NCBI GenBank assembly: GCA_031425155.1
Contig: JANPIV010000079.1
Coordinates: 1 to 64,000 of the forward strand
Reading direction: 5' to 3'
From: M3007 sp031425155
GTDB lineage: Bacteria; Bacteroidota; Bacteroidia; Chitinophagales; Saprospiraceae
Length of the DNA: 64,000 nt
The position numbers and the translations under genes are program-made. The notes under the pieces were generated by a model. That model was not told the DNA's origin and made no database searches. It saw only the letters and a list, made by a program, of their open reading frames with translations. Of the stretch, positions 41,036 through 49,670 are shown piece by piece (the first letter of the stretch is position 1; each line of letters opens with the position of its first letter).

Positions 41036-43348
41036 TTATTCTACAATAATCTCGTCCACGAACATCCAGGCCCCTTCTCCCGCACCGGGTGCACCAGCGG
41101 GAATAACGCCGAATTTCTGGACCACTACTTTCAGATAACGGGTTTTGGCATTGGGTGTTTCCAGCACCACTGTTTCGGCGTGACTGCCTGCCTTCGTTTG
41201 TGGTAGCACGGCCCGTTTGGCCAATAGCGTAAAATTCTGGCCATCGGCAGAGCCATACACTTCCATGCTCACCGGCGGATAAATCCAGGCCCCCCGTTTA
41301 TCCAGGTAGTGCATCGTCACCCGGCTGAATGTCGTCGGCACACCCAGATCAATGATCGGATCAAGATCGTTATTGACCAAACCGACCCAATTGATGTGGT
41401 GCGTTTGGGCATTACCGACCATGCCATTGGTCAGCGCGTATGCTTCCCCGCCCGAATAACGACCCGGCGTACGCGACATGGTGTAGGGTTTGCCACTGGC
41501 TTTGTGAACCAGATATTCCGCCGTCACGACCTTGCCGAGACGTTTGTTATTGGTAAAAACAGCGGCTTTTACGGTCGTCGTTTTGGCAATGGCGAATGGT
41601 TCGCTGTACAGCTCAGCACTGGCCGTCGGCTCCTGACCGTCGGTGGTAAAACGAATTTTTGATTTGGCATCCAGCGTGGCTAAATTCACTTTACCGCCTG
41701 AAAATGAAACAGATACGTCATAAAATGTTTTGGCATAATTCACGCCCATCGCATCCAGCCGGGCAAAATGTGCCGGAAGACGCTGCACAAAATCCGGCCA
41801 ACTTTTTTGCTCCTTTGCCGTCCACACTATTTCTGCCAACGCACAGGCACGGGGATAAACCATGTATTCCACGTCGGCGGAATTAGGGGTATATTCCGTC
41901 CAGAGATTGCCCTGCGCACCCAGAATATAACGCGCTTCTTCGGCGGTAATCGAATCGGGGATCGGTTCGTAACTGTATGTTTTTTCGAGCGGCAGAAAAC
42001 CGCCAATCCCCAGTTTTTCCGTGGCCGGATCACTTTGGTAGTAGTCAAAATAGACGTGGGTAGTGGGGGTCATAATCACATCGTGGTGCATACGCGCAGC
42101 CGCCACCCCGCCTTCAATGCCGCGCCAACTCATCACCGTGGCACTTGGTGCCAGCCCGCCTTCCAGAATTTCGTCCCAACCAATCAGTTTTTTGCCGTGC
42201 TTTTCAAGCATTTTTTCCGCCCGGCCAATCACATAACTCTGTAACGCATGTTCGTCGGCCAGGTGCTCGTCCTTGATGCGTTTTTGGCATTTCGGGCATT
42301 TTTTCCAACTGTCTTTTGGACATTCATCGCCACCAACGTGGATATAAGGGCCGGGAAAAAGGGCACTCACTTCGGCCAGCACATCGTTGAGAAAAATGAA
42401 GGTTTGCTCATTGCCAGCGCAAAAAACGTCGCCGAAAACGCCCCATTTCGTCGCCGTAGCGTAGGGCCCGCCGGTGCAACCAAGTTCCGGGTAAGCCGCC
42501 AGAGCCGCCTGGGCATGACCGGGCATTTCGATCTCCGGGATGATGGTCACAAAGTGTCGCCGGGCATATTCCACCACGTCTTTCACTTCCTGCTGGGTAT
42601 AATACCCGCAATAGGGTTTGCCATCGAACAACTGCGGCAGATCGGAATTATGACCGATCAGCGTCTCTTTGCGGCAGGCAGCGATGGTTTGCAGTTTCGG
42701 ATATTTCTTGATTTCAATGCGCCAGCCCTGATCGTCCGTCAGGTGCCAATGGAAGGTGTTGAGTTTGTGCGCAGCCAGCAGATCAATGTATTTTTTGACA
42801 AAACTGACCGGAAAAAAGTGCCGCGCTACGTCGAGGTGCAGCCCGCGATAAGCAAAACGGGGCGCATCTTCGATCAGGCAAGCCAGGGCTGTCCAAGAGG
42901 TGTTGGCTGTTAATTGGACACTATTAAAAGTCGGCGGAAACAACTGGCGCAACGACTGCACGGCGTAAAAGGCCCCCGCCGCCGTTCTGGCGCGAATGAG
43001 AATAGCATTCGGTTTTACCTCCAGCGTATAGCCTTCCGCAGCGGCGATTTTTTCATCGGGTAAAAAATAAATGGCGTTGCTGCGTGGCTCCCGAATGGCG
43101 GTTTTAAAAGGCTGGCTGGCCAGTTTGTAACCCGTGGAAGATTGCGCCAAAGCCATGAAATACTGTGCCGCCAAATCCCAATCCGGCTGATCGGCGGGGA
43201 CGAAAATCCGGGTGTCGGCCTGCAATTTAAAATTGCCTTCCCGCGCTTCCACCCGCAGTGGCTGGGGAATAATTTGTATGGCCGGGGCCGTCTGGCAATT
43301 AGACAAAAAAGGGAACAGCAGGAGAATAAAGGCGAAGCGAACGGTCAT
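41036..43348 (-). CDS. beta-N-acetylhexosaminidase (GH20), lipoprotein
   Basis: A 770-residue enzyme that removes terminal N-acetylglucosamine or N-acetylgalactosamine. The signal peptide ends in LSNC (residues 15-18), a lipobox, so it is probably anchored to the envelope. A GH20b N-terminal domain precedes the catalytic barrel. FRYRGLHLDVARHFFPVSF-like openings (here FAYRGLHLDVARHFF), HWHLTDDQGWRIEIKKYPKL and the catalytic HVGGDECPKDSWKKCPKC motif (Asp-Glu pair) are plain. The C-terminal region (from about 620) resembles a discoidin-type carbohydrate-binding module. It stands alone, suggesting general scavenging of amino sugars. Confidence 0.93.
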   Translation of the reverse strand: MTVRFAFILLLFPFLSNCQTAPAIQIIPQPLRVEAREGNFKLQADTRIFVPADQPDWDLAAQYFMALAQSSTGYKLASQPFKTAIREPRSNAIYFLPDEKIAAAEGYTLEVKPNAILIRARTAAGAFYAVQSLRQLFPPTFNSVQLTANTSWTALACLIEDAPRFAYRGLHLDVARHFFPVSFVKKYIDLLAAHKLNTFHWHLTDDQGWRIEIKKYPKLQTIAACRKETLIGHNSDLPQLFDGKPYCGYYTQQEVKDVVEYARRHFVTIIPEIEMPGHAQAALAAYPELGCTGGPYATATKWGVFGDVFCAGNEQTFIFLNDVLAEVSALFPGPYIHVGGDECPKDSWKKCPKCQKRIKDEHLADEHALQSYVIGRAEKMLEKHGKKLIGWDEILEGGLAPSATVMSWRGIEGGVAAARMHHDVIMTPTTHVYFDYYQSDPATEKLGIGGFLPLEKTYSYEPIPDSITAEEARYILGAQGNLWTEYTPNSADVEYMVYPRACALAEIVWTAKEQKSWPDFVQRLPAHFARLDAMGVNYAKTFYDVSVSFSGGKVNLATLDAKSKIRFTTDGQEPTASAELYSEPFAIAKTTTVKAAVFTNNKRLGKVVTAEYLVHKASGKPYTMSRTPGRYSGGEAYALTNGMVGNAQTHHINWVGLVNNDLDPIIDLGVPTTFSRVTMHYLDKRGAWIYPPVSMEVYGSADGQNFTLLAKRAVLPQTKAGSHAETVVLETPNAKTRYLKVVVQKFGVIPAGAPGAGEGAWMFVDEIIVE

Positions 43349-43442
43349 GCGCGGGAGAATAATATGGTCGGAATGGTCAAAAATGACCAGTCAGTTATGA
43401 GCGATAAAGATGCACATAAAAATTAAATTCCGTTTATCGTTT

Positions 43443-43500
43443 GTAGGGGCAACCCTTGCGGTTGCCCTAAACGATGGGCAACCGCAAGGGTCGCCCCTAC
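43443..43500. repeat. 25-bp inverted repeat (GTAGGGGC… family)
   Basis: GTAGGGGCAACCCTTGCGGT(TGCCC) at 43443-43467 and its complement at 43476-43500 pair with a single mismatch around an 8-base loop. It sits between the GH20 start and the thrB stop. It could terminate thrB transcription, but it has no U-tract and looks like a dispersed REP-type unit. Confidence 0.65.
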
Positions 43501-43503
43501 GGA

Positions 43504-44433
43504 TCAACAAACCACCGCGCCTTCCTGATTCACCGGCGACCGGAAAATATCGCTTTCGATGTTGTGCTGCGCAAAGGCCCGTTGCATGGCGGCTCCGGCG
43601 TTTTCGGCGGCCAGGCTATTGGTACAGAACGCAAAAACCGACGGCCCGGCCCCGGAAATACTGCAACCCAGCACCCCTTCGGTTTCCATAGCGGCTTGTT
43701 TCACATCGTGGAATCCGGGAATAAGTTGGGCGCGTTGCGGCTCGATGATGTCGTCGCGCAGGCAACGCCCGATCAATCCGATGTCGGCATTGTACATACC
43801 AATAATGAACGAAGCGAGGTTGGCACTCTGCTGAATATGCTGTTTCAGCGTGATGTCGGGCCGCAGAATCGCGCGCGCATCTTTGGTCAGTACTTCCACG
43901 TGCGGATAGACCACGGCTACGCATAATCCCTTGGGTACGTGGAGTCTGTGTACATCCAGCGTAGCATTGTCGCGGATAAGAATGATACCACCGAGCAGCG
44001 ACGGGGCCACATTGTCGGCATGAAAACCGCCCGAAGCCACTTGCTCCCCCAGGCAGGCAAAAGGCAGCAGTTCACGTTTGCTTAGTCCCGTGCGGAGCAG
44101 TTCGCTCACGGCCAGTACGGCAGCGGCGGCACTGGCGGCACTACTACCCAGCCCACTCCCGGAGGGCATTTTTTTATGAATTTCGAGTTCGATGCCCTGC
44201 CCGGTTTCGCCGAGGTGTTCCAGCAAACGCAGGGCCGCTACGCCCGCCGTATTTTTCTCCGCTTCATAGGGCAGCTTCCCTTTGGCACCGGTGATATTAG
44301 TGATACGCAGACCGGGCGTTTCACTTTTGCGGGCGATCACTTCGTCGCCGGGACGTTCCAGACAGAGACCCAGGGTATCAAATCCAACGGCGACATTACC
44401 GATGCTGGCTGGGGCGAAAACTTTAATTCCCAA
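43504..44433 (-). CDS. thrB: homoserine kinase
   Basis: Phosphorylates L-homoserine in threonine biosynthesis. GHMP-kinase motifs are plain: the N-terminal VFAPASIGNVAVGFDTLGLC, the ATP-binding MPSGSGLGSSAASAAAAVLA (about 108-127) and the C-terminal GCSISGAGPSVFAFC. A TTG start at 44433 (GIKVFAPAS) is used because no ATG or GTG lies nearby and the family begins at this point. Length (309) is normal. The bifunctional aspartokinase/homoserine dehydrogenase gene, which supplies its substrate, is 9 kb away at 53507. Confidence 0.93.
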   Translation of the reverse strand: MGIKVFAPASIGNVAVGFDTLGLCLERPGDEVIARKSETPGLRITNITGAKGKLPYEAEKNTAGVAALRLLEHLGETGQGIELEIHKKMPSGSGLGSSAASAAAAVLAVSELLRTGLSKRELLPFACLGEQVASGGFHADNVAPSLLGGIILIRDNATLDVHRLHVPKGLCVAVVYPHVEVLTKDARAILRPDITLKQHIQQSANLASFIIGMYNADIGLIGRCLRDDIIEPQRAQLIPGFHDVKQAAMETEGVLGCSISGAGPSVFAFCTNSLAAENAGAAMQRAFAQHNIESDIFRSPVNQEGAVVC

Positions 44434-44463
44434 AGGTGAATTTTGTTGAGATTGTTGAGAAAA

Positions 44464-44565
44464 GAGTTATTTGAGTATTTGAAGATGCGAGTATTTGATC
44501 AATTATCTGATTATCAGGTGCTTTAGTCAAATACTCAAATACTCGCATCCTCCATATTCTCCATC
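44464..44565. repeat. palindrome of the GAGTATTTGATCAA family
   Basis: GAGTATTTGAAGATGCGAGT…ATTTGATCAA on the left is mirrored by TCAAATACTCAAATACTCGC on the right. It lies between the thrB start and the acyltransferase stop, both on the minus strand. It is one of five related elements in the window. Confidence 0.6.
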
Positions 44566-44569
44566 CAAT

Positions 44570-45118
44570 TCAGGACAAACCCAATTCAGGATTGGCCCCT
44601 TTTACGTCTTTGAAATAATTCCAGATGTAGGCCATATCGGCGGTTTCGTCGCCGGTGGGCCAGAACAATTCGGGATCAAAAAAAACCTCTTTATGTTCAA
44701 AATCAAATTTGCACAGACAAATAGGGACACCAGCCAACCGGGCGATGTGATAAAACCCCGTCTTCAATTTTTCTACTTTTTTTCGGGTCCCTTCCGGGGC
44801 AATGACGAGGTGCAGCCGGGGCTCCCGCTGGTAAGCCTCCACGGTAGAAGCCACAAAATTGTGGTTTTTGGAACGTTCCACCGGAATGCCGCCCCACCAC
44901 TTGAACAAGAAACCAAAAGGCGGTTTGAACAGCGTGTGTTTGCCTAAATAATTCGCTTGGAGCCTGCCCGCGCTATTGACTAAAACGCCCAAAGGGAAAT
45001 CCCAGGTAGAAGTATGCGGTCCTACCGCCACGACGACTTTCGCCAGTTCGCGTGGGTAGTGGCCGGTGATTTTCCAGCCCAACACCCAAAGGATAAATGC
45101 ACTGATTCGGCTGAACAT
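44570..45118 (-). CDS. lysophospholipid acyltransferase family protein
   Basis: A 182-residue acyltransferase of the PlsC superfamily. The catalytic His-x4-Asp motif is VGPHTSTWDFPLG (HTSTWD, about residues 33-38), and the substrate-binding APEGTRKKVEKLKTGFYHIA motif follows (about 109-128). At 182 residues it is a short member, like the PlsC-like proteins of Bacteroidota that acylate glycerophosphate or other lipids. An N-terminal hydrophobic segment (FILWVLGWKI) precedes it. It starts only 21 bases after the rlmD stop, so the two may be co-transcribed. Confidence 0.85.
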   Translation of the reverse strand: MFSRISAFILWVLGWKITGHYPRELAKVVVAVGPHTSTWDFPLGVLVNSAGRLQANYLGKHTLFKPPFGFLFKWWGGIPVERSKNHNFVASTVEAYQREPRLHLVIAPEGTRKKVEKLKTGFYHIARLAGVPICLCKFDFEHKEVFFDPELFWPTGDETADMAYIWNYFKDVKGANPELGLS

Positions 45119-45139
45119 GGATTGGTTATTGGTTATTAG

Positions 45140-46552
45140 TTAGTGATTAATGGAGCGCAATTCCAAAAGGGCCACGCTCTCAATATGGTGTGTATGCGGA
45201 AACATATCCACCGGCTGCACCTTCAAAGTGTCGTATTTTTCAGATAATAATTGCAGATCACGGGCCTGCGTGGCGGGATTGCAACTCACATAAACAATGC
45301 GCGGCGCGGCCAGGTCGAGCAGAAACTGCACGGCTACCGGGTGCATTCCTGCCCGCGGCGGATCGGTGATGACCACATCGGCCCGCCCGTGCTTTTCGGC
45401 GAAAGCGGGCGAAAGCACGCTTTTCACATCACCGGCATAAAAAGTCGCGTTGGTAATGTCGTTCAGGCGCATATTTTCTTCCGCATCGGCGATGGCTTCC
45501 GGTATTTCTTCAATGCCCACCACGTGGCGACAATACCGGGCAAGGTAGAGCGCAATACTGCCCGTGCCGGTGTACAGATCATACACATTTTCCTGTCCGG
45601 TGAGCCCGGCAAAACGCGCGGTCACGTCGTACAGGTTTTTGCCTTGGATGGAATTGGTTTGGAAAAATGATTTGGGGCCAATTTTGAATCGCAGATCGCC
45701 CAGCCGCTCTACCACGTAGCCTTTACCATGATAAGTGATCATATATTGATCGAACAGCGAGTCGTTCATCTTGGTATTCACGCAATAGACCAGCGTGGTC
45801 ATGTCGGGAAATCTGGCCAGAATAGCATCCAGATAAGCCCGGATCGCCTCCTCATTTTCGTAGGCAAAACTCACCAGCAGCATCAGTTCGCCGGTGGTGG
45901 TCAGGCGCACCATCAGGTTGCGCAGAAAGCCCGTATGGCGGCGCATATCGTAAAATTCCAGATTCTGCTCCAGCGCGATGGCGCGACAGGCATTCCGCAG
46001 GTCATTGGAAGGGTCCGCCTGGAGCCAGCATTTTTCAATATCAATGATTTTGTCAAAAAAACCGGCGCGATGGAAACCCAGGGCGTGGTCCATATCCAGA
46101 CTATCGTCGCCCATTTCTTCGGTTAGTCGCCAGCGTCGGTTGGCGAAGCCAAACTCGAGTTTATTGCGATACCAAGTAGTTTGGGGCGCACCGAGAATAG
46201 GCAGAAATTCGCCTACTTCCACCTTGCCAATGCGTTGCAAAGCATCCACGACTACCTGTTGTTTGTGGCGCAGTTGGGCAGCGTAGTCCAGGTTTTGCCA
46301 TTTGCAGCCCCCGCAAACCGGGAAATGCTGGCAGAAGTAGTCCACCCGATCCGGCGAAGGCGTCACGAGGCGTTCCACATTGCCTTCGGCAAAACCCGAC
46401 TTCTTTTTTTGTACAAATACATCCACCACATCGCCGGGCACCGCGCCTTCCACGAATACGGTCAGGCCCTCCGTAGTGCGGCCTACGCCTTTGCCACGAT
46501 CCGCGATGCCGTGGATCGGAACATGGAAGAGGGTGAGCGGTTTTTTTGCCAT
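45140..46552 (-). CDS. rlmD: 23S rRNA (uracil-5)-methyltransferase RlmD
   Basis: SAM-dependent methyltransferase of the TrmA/RlmD family, 470 residues. A TRAM domain occupies about residues 1-60, followed by an iron-sulfur motif C-x5-C-x2-C (CQHFPVCGGCKWQNL, about 74-88) with a fourth Cys at about 172. SAM-binding YDLYTGTGSIALYLAR, DPPRAGMHPV and the catalytic-Cys motif YVSCNPATQARDL are present. The target is most likely U1939 of 23S rRNA by family. A TATTTTTG box lies about 18 bases upstream of the start. Confidence 0.9.
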   Translation of the reverse strand: MAKKPLTLFHVPIHGIADRGKGVGRTTEGLTVFVEGAVPGDVVDVFVQKKKSGFAEGNVERLVTPSPDRVDYFCQHFPVCGGCKWQNLDYAAQLRHKQQVVVDALQRIGKVEVGEFLPILGAPQTTWYRNKLEFGFANRRWRLTEEMGDDSLDMDHALGFHRAGFFDKIIDIEKCWLQADPSNDLRNACRAIALEQNLEFYDMRRHTGFLRNLMVRLTTTGELMLLVSFAYENEEAIRAYLDAILARFPDMTTLVYCVNTKMNDSLFDQYMITYHGKGYVVERLGDLRFKIGPKSFFQTNSIQGKNLYDVTARFAGLTGQENVYDLYTGTGSIALYLARYCRHVVGIEEIPEAIADAEENMRLNDITNATFYAGDVKSVLSPAFAEKHGRADVVITDPPRAGMHPVAVQFLLDLAAPRIVYVSCNPATQARDLQLLSEKYDTLKVQPVDMFPHTHHIESVALLELRSINH

Positions 46553-46569
46553 TTTTTAAAAATGAGGCG

Positions 46570-46577
46570 CAAAAATA
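46570..46577 (-). promoter_or_regulatory. probable -7 box for rlmD
   Basis: TATTTTTG on the minus strand, 18 bases before the ATG at 46552, which would leave a very short leader. Confidence 0.35.
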
Positions 46578-46625
46578 GGCAAAACCCGGAAGTGGTGGAT
46601 AAGGGTTGATGTTTTCATAAAATAA

Positions 46626-46657
46626 GAAGTGGCAGGTTCGCAAAAACCTGCCACTTC
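46626..46657 (-). terminator. terminator of the metalloprotease gene
   Basis: 13-bp perfect stem GAAGTGGCAGGTT / AACCTGCCACTTC with a 6-base loop, followed on the minus strand by TTATTTTATG. It is 30 bases beyond the protease stop. Confidence 0.7.
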
Positions 46658-46685
46658 GTGTCTTGTAATTTTGCTTATTTATTGG

Positions 46686-49178
46686 CTAGTGGCGATCCAC
46701 CACGATTTTTCCTTGCGAAGTTCCATTTTCGCCGTGGCAGGTGTAATAATAAACGCCATTGGGCAAACTAGCGACCGAAATTTGAAGACTACTGAACCCT
46801 TTATCGAACGATTGGGTGGTGAGCAGATCGAAACGCTGACCCAATTGGTTGACCAGGTTAAACGATACAGTACCGTTATTTTCCTGGAAAAGCACCAAGT
46901 TCAGTTCGTTTTGCACCGGATTTGGGAATACTTTCACCGAAAAACGATCTTTTACCTGCACAGCTTGCTCCGTGGAGTACACCCCTTTGCCATCAAAATC
47001 CATTTGTTTCAAGCGGAAATACCAGGTGCCTGCGGTCAGTTTGGGTATCCGAAACTGATAGTCGTTTTGTTCCGTGCTGGTGCCTTTACCAGCTACGAAA
47101 CCGGCGTTCTGAAAATCCTTGTCGTCTTCATGTTTCATTTCAATATGGAAGCCCCGATTATTCGTTTCAGAGGCCGTCGTCCAGGTCAGCAGAGCCGTAT
47201 TTTCATTTTCCAGCCGCGCCTGAAAGCCAGTCAGTTCCACGGGTAATACTGCAGCTATTGCAAAATTGTTATTGGACATATCGAAGAAGATATTGCCCAC
47301 CGCTTCTATTTTGACCCGGCAACTGGTTAGCCCCAGCGCAGCGAGTGGTACATTGATAACTTGCGCACCATCGTTTGGGGTGTTCGCTGCCAGAGTGATG
47401 GGGAAAGTATTACCGCCATCTGTAGAAAGCAGAATGTTGACATTCGCGCAGCTGACTGGTGCGGCGGTAGTGCCATTAACACTCCAGGTAACGTTTTGGG
47501 TGCTATTGCCCCAAGTGATGCCAGTTGCACTGGGAGCAGTGACGGCAAATGGACCGGAACTGGCAACGGTGACGGATACATCATCTTCTTCCGTGCAACC
47601 GTAGGCCGCGCTCACGTTACGTACTGTGACCCGAAAGGTAAGGGTGCGGGGCACCGAGGGCAAAACTTCCCAGGGAGTGGCCGTATTATTAATAATGGCC
47701 TGGAGATTCGGGAAAGTACGCGAGGGCGAAGCCGTGGCTTCAAAGCTACGGAAAATCGGACCAGTGGTATTAGTACCGGCTGGTGGTTGAGTGCCCGCCC
47801 CGGTATTGGTTCCCTCCCAATTGTAACTTACACCAGCAGGGGTAGCACTGGTAGCCGTCAGGGTAAAAGGCGTAGATATTGGAATTGTATAATCCGAGCC
47901 GCCATTGACTGTTGGAGCTACATTGGTGCTACTGATAATAGTGGCACAAGGGCTGCCAGTACCAAGCGTATAGTTCCCGATCTGTTGTAAACTGCGGGCA
48001 TGGAAATAATCGTCGCTGAAAGTCTGTACATTCAAACCGCCGCAGATACCAGCATAAGCCATGATCGTAGTACCACTGCCGGGTTCCTGGCCACTAGCAC
48101 CATTGGCACTTGAACAGGATCCACCCGAACCATTATAGGTGTGAGCAGCACTGAACTGGTGACCCATTTCGTGTATCACATAGTCAATATCAAAACCATC
48201 GCCCACCGGATTAGATCTGCCCGTGACACCACTCGCCTTGCTGCCAGCCTGACATGGCCCTGAGCCAGCCAACCCTCCGCCAGTGCCCGTCGCAAATACG
48301 TGGCCAATATCATAATTGGCTGAACCAATAACGGCGTCCGTATTCGCTTGATTCTGGCCAATCAATATATCGGAATCAGTATTGTCAAATGGGTCGGTGG
48401 CACCATTCAGATAAATAATCAAACTGTTATTGGCGATAATCATCAACGTGACGCCTGCTTCATCTTCAAACACGCCATTGATGCGGTTCATACTATTAGT
48501 CATTGCTGACAGTGCTCCTGCTGTAGTACCGCCGAAATAAGCAGCGTATTCGCCCGTGCAGGCCAGAGCCAGATCGTAGCGCCGCAACTGGCAGTCGCCC
48601 TGTTCGGCCAGCACAGCAGTCGGTGCGGCCTCCTCCAATTCTTTATTCAGGGTTTGGCAAACAAACGCCTCCTCGCGGATCGGACGGTCTTTGCGGTGAT
48701 ACACCACATAATTCTGCCGGTCACCAAAGCTATAAGGGTCAATATAATAGGTGCCCGTTGCTACGGAGCGCACCATAGCGTGGAAGCCCCACATGGTCAG
48801 ATCACACTTCAGCACGGCCGTCGGATCGTCTATACCATAGCCAGTATAGGTACGAATATTTGGAAATTGAGCCTGCAAGGCAGGAGCCATTACCGGAGAT
48901 TCTGTGAGCCGGAATCGTTGAATTCTTCCCTCCGGGTTGGGGATGGATAAAATTGGTAAGCCGGAAACTAATTCTGCCGCCGCCGTGAACCGTTCCGGGG
49001 CAGTGGCCAACAAAGGTTCTAATAGATTGATATTCAGCCACATTGTTTTATAACGTTGTGGGATAGTGCGACGTTCGCCGACCAATGAAATGGCTGACTC
49101 CGGAATTGGCTGCCAAAGAGGCTGTGCAAAAGAGGTGCTGGCGGAGACCAGCAGGCAAAAAAAGAAAAACTTCTTCAT
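46686..49178 (-). CDS. secreted reprolysin-like zinc metalloprotease with T9SS sorting domain
   Basis: An 830-residue exported protease. The ATG at 49178 starts a signal peptide (MKKFFFFCLLVSASTSFAQP); the frame before it is not coding-like. The zinc site is VIHEMGHQFSAAHTYNGSGG (HExxHxxxxxH, about residues 334-344), typical of M12B/reprolysin-type metallopeptidases. An Ig-like or fibronectin-like region follows, and the C-terminus has VFPNPVQNELNLVLFQ… ending in YYYTCHGENGTSQGKIVV, a type A sorting domain for type IX secretion. It is therefore likely exported across the outer membrane. The natural substrate is unknown. Confidence 0.88.
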   Translation of the reverse strand: MKKFFFFCLLVSASTSFAQPLWQPIPESAISLVGERRTIPQRYKTMWLNINLLEPLLATAPERFTAAAELVSGLPILSIPNPEGRIQRFRLTESPVMAPALQAQFPNIRTYTGYGIDDPTAVLKCDLTMWGFHAMVRSVATGTYYIDPYSFGDRQNYVVYHRKDRPIREEAFVCQTLNKELEEAAPTAVLAEQGDCQLRRYDLALACTGEYAAYFGGTTAGALSAMTNSMNRINGVFEDEAGVTLMIIANNSLIIYLNGATDPFDNTDSDILIGQNQANTDAVIGSANYDIGHVFATGTGGGLAGSGPCQAGSKASGVTGRSNPVGDGFDIDYVIHEMGHQFSAAHTYNGSGGSCSSANGASGQEPGSGTTIMAYAGICGGLNVQTFSDDYFHARSLQQIGNYTLGTGSPCATIISSTNVAPTVNGGSDYTIPISTPFTLTATSATPAGVSYNWEGTNTGAGTQPPAGTNTTGPIFRSFEATASPSRTFPNLQAIINNTATPWEVLPSVPRTLTFRVTVRNVSAAYGCTEEDDVSVTVASSGPFAVTAPSATGITWGNSTQNVTWSVNGTTAAPVSCANVNILLSTDGGNTFPITLAANTPNDGAQVINVPLAALGLTSCRVKIEAVGNIFFDMSNNNFAIAAVLPVELTGFQARLENENTALLTWTTASETNNRGFHIEMKHEDDKDFQNAGFVAGKGTSTEQNDYQFRIPKLTAGTWYFRLKQMDFDGKGVYSTEQAVQVKDRFSVKVFPNPVQNELNLVLFQENNGTVSFNLVNQLGQRFDLLTTQSFDKGFSSLQISVASLPNGVYYYTCHGENGTSQGKIVVDRH

Positions 49179-49670
49179 GAAAAATTTGATTTGGAAAAAA
49201 TTAAACCTGGTAGCCGACAACAAAAAATCATTAAAGGTTGATAGCCACAATATTATGTTAGCGCAATAGGTGGATTTTACCCTGCCACGAACCCTAAACT
49301 GCCGAAAAAGTGGCAAATGTAAAAAGCCGGTAACAATGGATTTGTAGCCTATGAGCAAAAGGGGAAATTTTTGTTAAGTCTTTAAAAGTTTGTCGGCTCC
49401 AAATCCGGCCATAGCCATCCAGGCATTGAGCGAAAACTTTATCCTGTACGGATATTTCGATGGGTGGGTTGCGTGGAGGGAAAATATAGTCGCATAGCAA
49501 AGTCGCTATCAACTCCGGGAACTATTTTCCCATCCCTTCTCCTTACCTTCGTGCCCGCTTTTACTAATGTGGTCAATAATAAAATGTGAACAATGTGATG
49601 GCAGAGTAATCACTTGCTTGCAGTTTTACTTATTGACCATATTCATCACATTGGCCACATTCAGAAAAAT
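49179..49670. other. intergenic region between protease and alaS
   Basis: About 490 bases between divergently transcribed genes. TACATTTG on the minus strand at 49314-49321 could serve the protease with a long leader, and TACCTTCG on the plus strand at 49544-49551 could serve alaS. No gene is supported. The alaS side holds the GTGGCCAAT-type repeat described separately. Confidence 0.4.
49566..49661. repeat. AATGTGG(C/T)CAAT repeat array upstream of alaS
   Basis: AATGTGGTCAATAA at 49566 and AATGTGAACAATGTGATG nearby are mirrored by TTATTGACC at 49630 and CACATTGGCCACATT ending at 49661. The alaS ATG follows ten bases later. The same TGGCCA-centred unit occurs at 53359-53503 and 56669-56693. 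Confidence 0.65.
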
